A model generated the notes under the pieces. It was not told the DNA's origin and ran no database searches. It was given only the letters and a program-made list of their open reading frames with translations. Made by a program: the position numbers and the translations under genes. From Ornithodoros turicata (Eukaryota > Arthropoda > Arachnida > Ixodida > Argasidae), in contig NW_026999326.1 of NCBI RefSeq assembly GCF_037126465.1, positions 1,240,001 through 1,304,000 on the forward strand: a DNA stretch of 64,000 nucleotides, written 5' to 3'. Shown here piece by piece: positions 11,502 through 20,641 of this stretch; the first letter of the stretch is position 1, and every line of letters begins with the position of its first letter.

Positions 11502-14500
11502 ATGAGAAAGTAAGAACGCTCGTCGCTAGTCAATCAGACGGCGAGATAATGCAGTACAAGGATCTGAAGCAGTTGATTCTGAAAGAGCTGAAGCTCACTG
11601 CTAACGAGTACAAAAGGCGGTTTAACACGGCTCGGAAAGGAGAGGGCGAATCTTGGAACCAGTTCGCAACGACGCTAGAAACCCTGTTTGCGTATTACGT
11701 TAACAGCCGAAAGATAGAAACGATGGGGGATCTAAAAGCATTGATAGTGGCGGATAGGATGAAACTCGTTATGTCCGAAGACATGCCCACTTATGTAGTA
11801 CAGAATGAGACAAAGGAATGGCTACAGCCTAAGGAAATTGCAAAACTCGCTGAAAACTACGAAGAGAGCCACCAAGGCCGTAGGGGATTAAAGCGAGAAG
11901 GTGTGGTAACAACAAGGGGCACAAGCGAACGCGAAGCAAATTCTCAAGGCGCGTCAGTAAGGTCGTTGAACAAAGGAGATAGGAAACCCCCTAGATGTTA
12001 CAACTGTGGTACACTGGGTCACATGGTCAGGGACTGCCCTCAGCCAAAACAAAGAAACACGCACGAAAAGACTGCGGAAGCAAAGGAAGAGGCATCAAAG
12101 CTAGTTGCGAGGGTCTCGTGCCCAGACATGGAAGGGCGGGAAAGCACAGATAAGGCAGACGCAAAAACCGTGAGTCTCAAGGTCGGGGACAAAGCCAGGT
12201 TGCCCGAAGCCAGGTTGGATTCGGGTGCCGACATCACGGTAGTTAGCTTGGAGGATCTGCCAGAAGGATGTTTATCCGATAGCAGCGGTACAATCAAGCT
12301 GAGAGGTGCTTTCGGGCCCGCGATCACGGCTGATCTGGTGTACGTCCCGCTCAGCTTAACAGGGAAAGAGGGAAATGTAAACCAACAAGTGCTAACTCTA
12401 TGTGCAGTTACAGAGGAGTTAGCTAAGGGTGTTGGGGCATTGCTAACCCCTGAGGATTATGATGAATTAAGCAGAAGGGAGAAGCAACTAGAAACAGAGA
12501 CCGGCAGAATCATAACTATGGAGCAGGAAGTAGGCCTAAATGTGGCACCGGCGAAAATCCTCGAGGATGTTGATGAGGTAGAATTTGAGGAAGAACAGCA
12601 TGATGAGATAAATGCGGCCAATGTGTTAGATGTTGAGGTACAGGACAGTGAGGAGGTAAATCAGCTACAATCTGACTTCCGCAGGGAACAAAAGAGTGAT
12701 CCTACGTTAGCTGACGCGTGGGCACAGGCTCGGACGGGCAGCCACGGCATGAGAGTAGAAGATGATATGCTATTTCATGTGGAGGAAATAGATGGCAGGA
12801 AAGAGAAGCAGCTGGTCCTTCCCAAGTCACGAAGGCAGGAGGTGCTACGCCTAGCCCACGATATGCCATGTGGAGGTCACTTCGCAGAAAAGAAAACTAG
12901 ACAGCGCATCCGTAGCGGATTTTATTGGCCTACTATGGTAGCGGATATTAGGTCCCACTGTCAAAGTTGTCACTCTTGTCAAGTGTTGTCTCCTCCGAGG
13001 ACTAAAGACCGCGTGCCCATTGCACCACTTACAAGGCCGCAGGTGCCATTTCAAGTTGTGTATATAGATTGTATCGGACCGCTCGAACCCCCTTCCGCAC
13101 GGGGGCATCGGTATGCTCTGTGTATAGTTGATCTGTGTACGCGATGGGCTGAAGTGATACCGTTACGAACACTAACAGCAAAGGCAACCTGCCAAGCATT
13201 ATTGGATTTGTTCTCCCGGTACGGCACACCGGAGACGATTTGTTCTGATCAAGGAACAAACTTTGTATCCAAATTGACCGTCGAACTGCACAAATGCTTA
13301 GGAGTAAAGGTGCGGTTCTCCACGCCGGAACACCCACAAAGTAATGGGGTCGTCGAACGCTGGAATGGCACCTTTAAATCCATGTTGCGGCATGTAATAG
13401 CGGAACATGAGCGAGAATGGGACCGGTACATCCCATGTGTATTATGGGCATATAGAGAGGTACCCCACGACATAACTGGAAAATCCCCTTTTGAACTCAT
13501 GTACGGGCGTAGCCCAAATGGTCCGCTGGGCATTCTACAAAAATCGTGGACAGGACAGTGGACGCCCCCAACTGGTCTCAATAGAGCGGCGACAGAATAC
13601 CTGCAAGATCTGCGAGAGAAAATGGCAGAAGCTGGGCGCATTGTTGATGAAAGGGCAGAACACGTTCAAAGGGATTATGTACAACGGTACAACCTAAGAG
13701 CTAAAGTAAAGGAGTTCAATGTCGGTGACGAGGTCTTAGTGTTGGACAGTGGGCCGGTTAGTAAAATGAGGCCAAAGTGGCTGGGACCTATGAAAGTCAA
13801 AGAAAAGAGACGGGAAAACAGCTATGTTATTGAGCAGCCAGACGGCAGCGAGAAATGGGTGCACGCAAATAGACTACGACGGTATTATGCAAGGGTGAAT
13901 AACGTCGGGGTCATCTTTGAGGTTGACGATGAATTTGGGGAAGTGATAGGTACCCCCACCGCAACAAAGGAGAGGGGCTCCCTAAACTTTGCAGAAATTG
14001 GCCATGCACATCTGGACAGAAATCAGAGTGAAGAGCTGGCAGAGGTGATTGAGCAGTTCGCTCATTGCTTTTCAGAAAAGCCGGGTAGATGTAACGTAGG
14101 TGCGCATAAGATAACATTGGTGCCGGACGCAAAGCCTGGGTCGTCCTACCCGTACAAAGTTCCCATCGCGTTGAGAGGCGAGGTAGAGCGACAGATCGAT
14201 CAGCTTTTAGATTGGGATTTCATATACCCCACTGACAGTTCGTTTGCCCACCCAATAGTATGCGTCGCCAAAAAGGATGGGTCAGTACGGATGTGCATCG
14301 ATTACAGGCAACTGAATGCAGTCACCGAACCTGACAGTTTTCCTATGAGGAATACTACCGATTTGTTATATAAAGTAGCCAAGGCGCGATACATCTCAAC
14401 CTTAGACTTAACCCGTGGCTACTGGCAAATTGCCTTAGACCCCGAATCGCAGAAGTTATCGGCATTTGCGTCTCCGCGGGGTCTCTACGCGTGGAAGGTC

Positions 14501-15421
14501 ATGCCATATGGATTGAGGAACTCGTCTGCTACCTTTCAACGCGTAATGAACCAAGTGTTGCATGAGCACAGGGGGTACGCGACGGCGTATATCGACGACG
14601 TGGCCGTTTATTCAGAAACATGGGAAACGCATGTACATCACCTTCAGAGGGTGTTGAGGACGATTTCAGAAGCAGGGCCAGTGATCAATCCCGCGAAATG
14701 CAGATTTGCGCAAAGGAGTGTCAAGTACCTCGGGCACGTAGTGGGATCGGGCATGCATGCCCCTGATCCCGAAAGGGTAAGTGCGATAGTTAACCTCGAG
14801 CCGCCAAAATCAAAAACGGAGTTGCGCAGTGCCCTAGGCTTGTTCAACTATTATCGCGACTACATTCCCCATTACTCAGAAGTAGTCCTGCCGCTAACCA
14901 GTCTGACGAATAAAAGGGTACCAAATAAAATACCGTGGAGCAAAGAAGCGGACGATGCGTTCCGCAAAGTAAAAGCTGCTCTTGCAGCGGTTCCAACGCT
15001 CGCGGCACCGGACCCGGAGAAGGGACACATATTGACTACCGATGCGTCCGAACGGGCAGTTGGAGCGTGCCTCTCACAAGGGACAGATAGTGCAGACAGG
15101 CCAATTGCCTTTTTAAGCAAGAAGCTAACTCCAACGCAGTCGAGATGGTCGACTATAGAACGCGAAGCGTATGCGGTCGTGTGGGCACTAGGGCGGCTTG
15201 ACACCTGGCTTTTTGGGACGAAGATCAAAATCATAACCGATCACAATCCTCTGACGTTTCTCTGTCGGTCGGCGTCCCCCAGCGCCCGTCTCACACGTTG
15301 GGCGCTTGCTCTGCAAAAGTATGACATTGAGATAGCTCACATCAAAGGGATATTAAATAAATGCGCAGATGCTCTGTCAAGGCTGGATACAACTTCCGAA
15401 GGAGTGTCTGGAGAGGTTTAA
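11471..15421 (+). CDS. Gag(C-terminal)-Pol polyprotein: zinc knuckle, protease, integrase, RT, RNase H
   Basis: An uninterrupted 1316-residue frame. Approximate positions: gag helical region 1-150; CCHC knuckle CYNCGTLGHMVRDC near 176; aspartic protease LDSGADITVV near 248; integrase HHCC zinc region (GGHFAEKKTR ... CQSCHSC) near 470-500, and its DDE core with VYIDCIGP, CSDQGTNF and the E of PQSNGVVERWNG near 535-635; RT with FIYPTDSSFAHPIVCVAKKD, LDLTRGYWQI and AYIDDVAVYS near 920-1045; RNase H with TTDASERAVGACLSQ near 1180, then IKGILNKCADALSRL at the end. All catalytic acidic motifs are present. The frame could be entered by frameshift from the upstream gag start or by internal initiation. 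The fused gag-pol and INT-before-RT order are Gmr1-like. Confidence 0.9.
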   Translation: MQGTIILPFLNEKVRTLVASQSDGEIMQYKDLKQLILKELKLTANEYKRRFNTARKGEGESWNQFATTLETLFAYYVNSRKIETMGDLKALIVADRMKLVMSEDMPTYVVQNETKEWLQPKEIAKLAENYEESHQGRRGLKREGVVTTRGTSEREANSQGASVRSLNKGDRKPPRCYNCGTLGHMVRDCPQPKQRNTHEKTAEAKEEASKLVARVSCPDMEGRESTDKADAKTVSLKVGDKARLPEARLDSGADITVVSLEDLPEGCLSDSSGTIKLRGAFGPAITADLVYVPLSLTGKEGNVNQQVLTLCAVTEELAKGVGALLTPEDYDELSRREKQLETETGRIITMEQEVGLNVAPAKILEDVDEVEFEEEQHDEINAANVLDVEVQDSEEVNQLQSDFRREQKSDPTLADAWAQARTGSHGMRVEDDMLFHVEEIDGRKEKQLVLPKSRRQEVLRLAHDMPCGGHFAEKKTRQRIRSGFYWPTMVADIRSHCQSCHSCQVLSPPRTKDRVPIAPLTRPQVPFQVVYIDCIGPLEPPSARGHRYALCIVDLCTRWAEVIPLRTLTAKATCQALLDLFSRYGTPETICSDQGTNFVSKLTVELHKCLGVKVRFSTPEHPQSNGVVERWNGTFKSMLRHVIAEHEREWDRYIPCVLWAYREVPHDITGKSPFELMYGRSPNGPLGILQKSWTGQWTPPTGLNRAATEYLQDLREKMAEAGRIVDERAEHVQRDYVQRYNLRAKVKEFNVGDEVLVLDSGPVSKMRPKWLGPMKVKEKRRENSYVIEQPDGSEKWVHANRLRRYYARVNNVGVIFEVDDEFGEVIGTPTATKERGSLNFAEIGHAHLDRNQSEELAEVIEQFAHCFSEKPGRCNVGAHKITLVPDAKPGSSYPYKVPIALRGEVERQIDQLLDWDFIYPTDSSFAHPIVCVAKKDGSVRMCIDYRQLNAVTEPDSFPMRNTTDLLYKVAKARYISTLDLTRGYWQIALDPESQKLSAFASPRGLYAWKVMPYGLRNSSATFQRVMNQVLHEHRGYATAYIDDVAVYSETWETHVHHLQRVLRTISEAGPVINPAKCRFAQRSVKYLGHVVGSGMHAPDPERVSAIVNLEPPKSKTELRSALGLFNYYRDYIPHYSEVVLPLTSLTNKRVPNKIPWSKEADDAFRKVKAALAAVPTLAAPDPEKGHILTTDASERAVGACLSQGTDSADRPIAFLSKKLTPTQSRWSTIEREAYAVVWALGRLDTWLFGTKIKIITDHNPLTFLCRSASPSARLTRWALALQKYDIEIAHIKGILNKCADALSRLDTTSEGVSGEV

Positions 15422-15605
15422 TGTAAATAGTAACGAATTCAGGGATATGGCCTGGTGGACCTCTGGAACGTACAGGGCGGGGTTCTATGCTGTGTATGTT
15501 GTATTCTGTGCAATACGTAGACTGAACGGACGTTGTGAAGTGACTAAAGAGCCAGACTCAATTCTTCAATGTTTGTGTGATGTTCCTCGACATCAAGTGT
15601 CTCGT

Positions 15606-15624
15606 AACATTCTTGGTGGGGAGA
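15606..15624 (+). other. Polypurine tract
   Basis: GGTGGGGAGA lies immediately before the 3' LTR TGTCAG, the expected plus-strand primer position. Confidence 0.65.
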
Positions 15625-16028
15625 TGTCAGAATTGAAGTGTGTTAAATCAGTGAAGCGGCCAAAAGACATGAAAATACGGGATGTCACTGTACGACAGCA
15701 GACAGAAAGAGAGCCGTCTAGACGATAGATTATCCCTTGAGGCATCCCATCCCCAAAAGGGACTATGGCCTTGGCAAAGGACACCTGCTGCAGACGACCA
15801 GCGGGAACAAAGGGTTCCGGGCAGACGACTGTGAGCACCCACCCTTTATAAGGAGGACCCAAGGTCGGCAGCGGGCAGCTTGAGTTCGGACGTCGTCAGG
15901 AAGACACCGGCCCAACGCTCACTTGTATATTCTCTTGTGTATTTGTCTGTCACTGTATATAAAAGTTGTTTTGTTAGTTGCCGACTGCTGCATTCCACCT
16001 CACCCGGAACACCTGGGGAAACTTCACT
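15625..16028 (+). repeat. 3' LTR
   Basis: Same 404-bp length as the 5' LTR and about 99% identical by eye. It ends TTCACT and is followed by the target duplication GGAGC. Confidence 0.9.
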
Positions 16029-16416
16029 GGAGCCTCCACATTGTACGAACTGCGACACACAACTTTCCATCATACACATTCTCATAGAATGCCCATTGTA
16101 CAACATTCATCGTCAACGCTACTTTCAACACTTATGTAAGAACTTTATTCCTTTTCACCCAGCTCTTTTACTGGGTGATGAACATCTTGTTAAATTTGAG
16201 AACGTTTTTAAGTTTTTTAGACACGTAGGTATTCTCGAAAAGTTGTAAATTTTTAATCCCGTTTGTTCTGATTCTAACTCCGTTATCTTATCTATGCTAC
16301 CTTTTGGTTTTAAGTACATCATTCCAGTTTTAACTTAAGTTGCATTACATCACCAAGCTTGGCGCATTATGACCTTCGTTGTCGTTGCGCCAAAAAAAAT
16401 CATCATCATCATCATC
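16029..16416 (+). pseudogene. LINE-A ORF2 C-terminus, 3' UTR and (ATC)n tail
   Basis: After the LTR element the frame resumes with CTNCDTQLSIIHILIECP, the CCHC finger expected straight after the RNase H domain, and ends at the stop near 16246. A 150-bp AT-rich 3' UTR and an (ATC)n tail follow. The flanking sequences of the LTR element read into one another once one GGAGC is removed, which confirms the insertion site. Confidence 0.85.
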
Positions 16417-18795
16417 TTAGGCTCATACGGTGAGCTCCATCAAGCTGAACTAGTCTTGTTGGTGGCGTATGGGATAGCGTACAGTATGCGGGAAAGGACA
16501 AGCGAATTGTGTAGCGTGCACAACGCCTTGGAAGACCATCCCCAGTCGATACCAAGGAGTCGTTTCAGTATATTTTGGAAGGCTCCGATGGTCGACTTGA
16601 TTGCCGTGACCTGCGGACTCCAACTGATCTTCTCGTCAATGGTGACGCCCAAGAAGCGACGGGTCTTGACATGAGGGATGGTGTGGTCGCGAAGTTTGAT
16701 CTCGGTTTTCCTGCGACGTCTTGTGTTGAGTATTATGGCTTTGGATTTCTCCGTCGAGATGGACAGGCCAACGTTTTTGAGGTAGTCCGCTGTCGCCTCT
16801 AGTTTTCCTTTCTCCCATTTCACAGCCATTTTTTTTTCATTAAGCATAACCCCCCCCCCCCTAATGCACCAGAGGGCTATATCGTCAGCATACATTGATG
16901 GAAAGATCCGTTGACGGGCCTTCCTATGGGACCTCGGCAGAGCAGCCAGTAAGACGTTTAACAGCGTTGGACTAAACACACTGCCCTGTGGTAACCCACC
17001 CCCAGAGCGAGGAGTGCCTGTCCGAGGAGGACCTATCCGCACCTGCACAGTTCTGCCAGTGAGCAAGTTGACCACAAAGCGGTGGGCCCTTCTAGTGACG
17101 CCTCTAACGGGGAGACAGTTGGCAGCAACTATGCCGGTGACGTTGTCGAAAGCTCGATGAACGTCCAGAATCACCGCAAGCATTGCGAGCATACGCTTCT
17201 TGGCGCTGTCCGCGGCGATGAAAAGTCGAGGACAGAGTCGGCTGCACTCAGACCCTTTCAAAATCCTGTCATGCAGTTCAGTAGCACATGGTTTGATTCG
17301 AGGAACCACTGTAACCAAGATTGTACGAGCCGTTCCATAATATTTGCGAGACACGAAGTGAGCGATACCGGACGGTACGAGGACACTGGAATTTAGGCTT
17401 CCCACGTTTAAGGATTGGAAACACGAATGAGTGCTTCCACGAGGTAAGAAATGTCACCGGATTCCCAGGTTGCATTTAAGAAGCCGAGAAGCCGTGCCCT
17501 AGCTTTTTCACCCATGTTTTTCAGAGCCTGGTAAGAGATCCTGTCCATTCCGCGTGCGCCACGTCAACGGCACGATTGCAGTGCCCGCGTAAGTTCCGCC
17601 ATAGTGAAGGGCTCGTCTAGGACGTGTGGGTCATCGGCGAATGAAGTAGTAGGATCCACCCGGTCGGGCCCAGCTCTAGTGATGAGGGAGCCGGCCAGAG
17701 CTTCAGCTGTGTCATCCAACGACAATCCAGGTCGCGCTGCTAGTTTTTGGAAATAGTACGGTTTCCTTGGTTTTCCCTGTCATCGCGTTTATGGTATTCC
17801 ACACAAGGGACCTTGGAGTGCGTGGTCAAGTGAGCTGCAAAAGGGATACGCCTGTAGTGAACGAGATCGGTTCGAGTGCCAGATTTTCTTAGCCGGGGTC
17901 GTGCCCTGCGGCATGCGGCGACCAACTTAAGAAACTTGAGGTCAGGAGAAGGGTCACTTGTTTTGCATGAGAAGTACTTGGTTGCACTGAGTACGCAGGT
18001 AGGAATAGCATCGACAACAGTACCCCTTGCTGCCTCCAACTGGCGCCTGTATTGGTCCCAAACTACAACTTTTCGTAGCACCTCGTCTTTTCTGTGGTTT
18101 GTTACAGTGTGACCTCTCAGTGTAATATGCGAAAGTCATCACTCCGACATGCATCTGCTTCAACGAACCAAGATACTGGGACATCTGGTGAATGGATGCT
18201 CAACTCCAGGACACCTTGTTTGTCTGGGGCCGGTAGAAGGCCGTGAACCGTCGTTCGTGACTATCAGAGTCAGTGTGTCCACAACCTGTTGGATTTCTCG
18301 GCCTCTGGCATCTGTTTTAGTGCTCCCCCAGGTTTTGTTGTGACCATTGAAGTCACCACAAACCAGAAGACGGCCAGGGCACTTGCTCCGGATGAGGTCA
18401 TGGCAGGTGGATACGTCGACCTTCTTTGCCGGATGGACATACACTGACACAACATCGGGAGACAGATTAGGAAGCCTCACCCTTGCTCCGACCAATTCTG
18501 CGTCTGGACCACAGGCAGCACTTAGGTCTATTTGAAAGTGCACAATATCCTTTCTAATAAGGAGAGCGACACATCTAGTGGGGTATGTGGGGATTGATGG
18601 CGTCTTCAGCTTCGAGTAGCCGATGATAGCTGCTGATGCTTGTAATCCCCACTCGCTGAAAGCCACGGTGGGTACCGAGTGTTTCGGGAGGCGTTGCTGA
18701 AGCTCAGAAAGTTTACCCCGAGCACCACTACAGTTCCACAGTAGGAAGGTTGGCGAGCGATGAGCGGAAGACGCTTGTGTAGTTGTACTGGCCAT
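16417..18795 (-). pseudogene. LINE-B 5' part: AP endonuclease and reverse transcriptase
   Basis: On the minus strand, 18795-18160 encodes an endonuclease with FLLWNCSGARGKLSELQQ, FSEWGL and VCGDFNGHNKTWGS. 17405-16440 encodes RT with LDVHRAFDNV (motif A), GGGLPQGSVFSPTL (motif B) and MYADDIALWC (motif C). Frameshifts separate the blocks, and 17480-18155 has no long frame. A run of 14 C (16848-16861) sits just after the YADD motif and looks like a homopolymer expansion. Similarity stops abruptly at the LINE-A tail, in the RT thumb (AHRMSLR-like). The RNase H expected next is found at 3640-4905, hence the inferred split. Confidence 0.75.
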
Positions 18796-19690
18796 CAGGG
18801 AGATACAAGGTTGACTAGCGCTGTGACTGCTGCGTGTTGGATGCTTCGCTTCCAGGAGCTACTCCTCAAGTGTACGAGGAGTGAGAAAAATGAGCGAATG
18901 CCGGCTGGAAGCCAAGAGCTGCCCTTAGCATTGTGAAGGCCAGGTTCAGTATAACAACAACAACTAATTCGGGATGATGGGTGGGGAGTTTCATCGCCGG
19001 CAGCCATAGAGATAATATAGGAAGACTGTAGAGAACGGCCTTGGTGCGCGGCCAATGCTTTCTCCAAACCCCGTGGTGTACCCACCTGCGCGTGGCCCAC
19101 GGAGGCATAGACAGTGTTGCTAGACCAGATTTTGCCCGCTACATGTTAGCGGAGTTCTTGTTCTTGAGAGCAACAATGCGGATCTCTATGGCATTTTTCG
19201 GCTAGGACGCGCTTAACCTTAGCGTTGCCCGCCCGATACGAAGGGCAGAGCCAGCATCATCATCATCACGTAAGTGAGAACGCCTCGGGCGTGGCGTTCG
19301 TCTGCTCTCATGGCCTCCGCATTGCTCGCCGAGACGAGCCGGAAATATGTAAACACACACCTATTTGTTGTTGTTTGCATGCATGATGCAGACGTTTGTC
19401 GTCGTACCTTTGAGCAATTCCGTTGAACGGCTTCTTTTGGATGAATAGCTTGTATCATGGCGTCAAAGGATAACTTGTGTCTTGTTGCATACACTGAGGC
19501 CTAGCGAATAGCATTTAATGTGGATATATGACCATTTAATTGTTCGAACAAAGAACGATCTGCCTCCGAACTGTGCGTTCCTTCGAAACGCCCTTAATTG
19601 CTGTGGTTGTCCGTCATTAACAGAAACACCAGACGAAACCTCGTGATATCTTACAGCCTGTGTACCACTCCTGCCTTGTTCCGTCGGTTG
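18796..19690. other. LINE-B 5' leader and unassigned sequence
   Basis: 18796 to about 19100 is probably LINE-B 5' UTR or a broken ORF1, but I recognise no domain. A short ATC-repeat at 19251-19266 after a GC-rich stretch looks like a 3' tail of another LINE fragment. The remainder shows nothing I can name. Confidence 0.35.
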
Positions 19691-19699
19691 CGCGTTATA

Positions 19700-20470
19700 A
19701 CCAGGGAAGTGTAATGATAATGGTAACGGAAACAGAAACGGTATATTACCGAAATTGGAGCGGGTAACGATAACGGAAACGGAAACGCATACCACGGTCC
19801 TCCATTACCGGAAACAGAAACGGAAAGGAATTTATCGTTCGGTATTGAATTCGGGTAATGACTATTCCTGTGGTGTGATGACATTTGAGTGACTTTTTTT
19901 TTTTTTGTGTGACTCTATTCCCTGTAATACTCTAAATACTACACGAAAGCATGGAAGGACAGCGCAATATTGGATCTCGAGGGTGCATCCGTCGCTTACA
20001 TCATCCCAGACCTCATAATTCCATGACATCAACACATGACTATATTCCACCATAGCACGAGGATGACAGCCTACTATTTAGTTACTTATTTTGTACCTTG
20101 TTCTTTTTTTAATTTCACCGTGGCCATGATGGTATTATTTACTACTGAGAGCGTGTGCTTATAAATGCGACATTGAATGAAGGTTACGCCCATCTTGAGT
20201 TGCTGGACTCTGAGTGACTGAAGACATGTTCCTACATTACTTTTTAAATCTTGCACAATGTGCGAATCCCAACGACGTAAAACTACTTGCGCAGTGTGTA
20301 CGCGTGACACCGAAAGCACTTGGGCAAAACAGGGTGCTGACAGAGCCGGAAGGGCTGTCCTCTCGCAGCTCTGTAACAACCGTTCCATTACCGGAAACAG
20401 TAACGGAAACGTAACGGAAACGAAATTGAAGGGCCGCTATCAGAAACAGATAACGGAAACCAAAATACAT
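19700..20470. repeat. Two clusters of TAACGGAAAC motifs
   Basis: 19700-19855 and 20385-20465 contain many copies of GGTAACGGAAAC, CCGGAAACAG and close variants. The 530 bp between them lacks the motif. The arrangement resembles the two subterminal regions of a small non-autonomous hAT-like transposon. The clusters are in direct rather than inverted orientation, and no certain target duplication is visible. Confidence 0.45.
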
Positions 20471-20641
20471 CCGTCATCTCGGCGTGGAAAGGTTAGCCTG
20501 GTTGTAACATCATGCAACAATGTTGGAAAACGTCGTATACTGGTAACGTTTTCATCAAGGCACATAGGTATATGAAAGAAGAAAAAAATTGGGTCACAGG
20601 TCCACTTGGGGCGGAGCGAAGAAGACGACGATTTAGAGCAT

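Larger units (their letters stand above)
10349..16028 (+). mobile_element. Complete Ty3/gypsy LTR retrotransposon with Gmr1-like domain order
   Basis: The element is 5680 bp with two 404-bp LTRs, flanked by the 5-bp duplication GGAGC (10344-10348 and 16029-16033), inside LINE-A ORF2. Domain order along the plus strand is gag, zinc knuckle, protease, integrase, reverse transcriptase, RNase H. Integrase preceding RT is normal for Ty1/copia and unusual for Ty3/gypsy. It is the hallmark of the Gmr1-like group. Only about four differences are seen between the LTRs, so insertion was recent. The long pol frame is open, while the 5' gag frame is offset from it. Confidence 0.9.
4906..16416 (+). mobile_element. 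LINE-A: near full-length RNase H-bearing (I-like) non-LTR retrotransposon, interrupted twice
   Basis: The plus strand runs in order: GC-rich 5' UTR (about 4906-5560), ORF1, ORF2 (AP endonuclease, RT, RNase H, CCHC finger), short 3' UTR, then a terminal (ATC)n tail at 16399-16416. A SINE dimer sits at the ORF1 stop (6249-6789). A complete LTR retrotransposon sits in the C-terminus of ORF2 (10349-16028). Domain content and the ATC tail fit the I group. ORF1 and ORF2 contain stops and frameshifts, so the element is dead. The 5' boundary is approximate. Confidence 0.75.
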
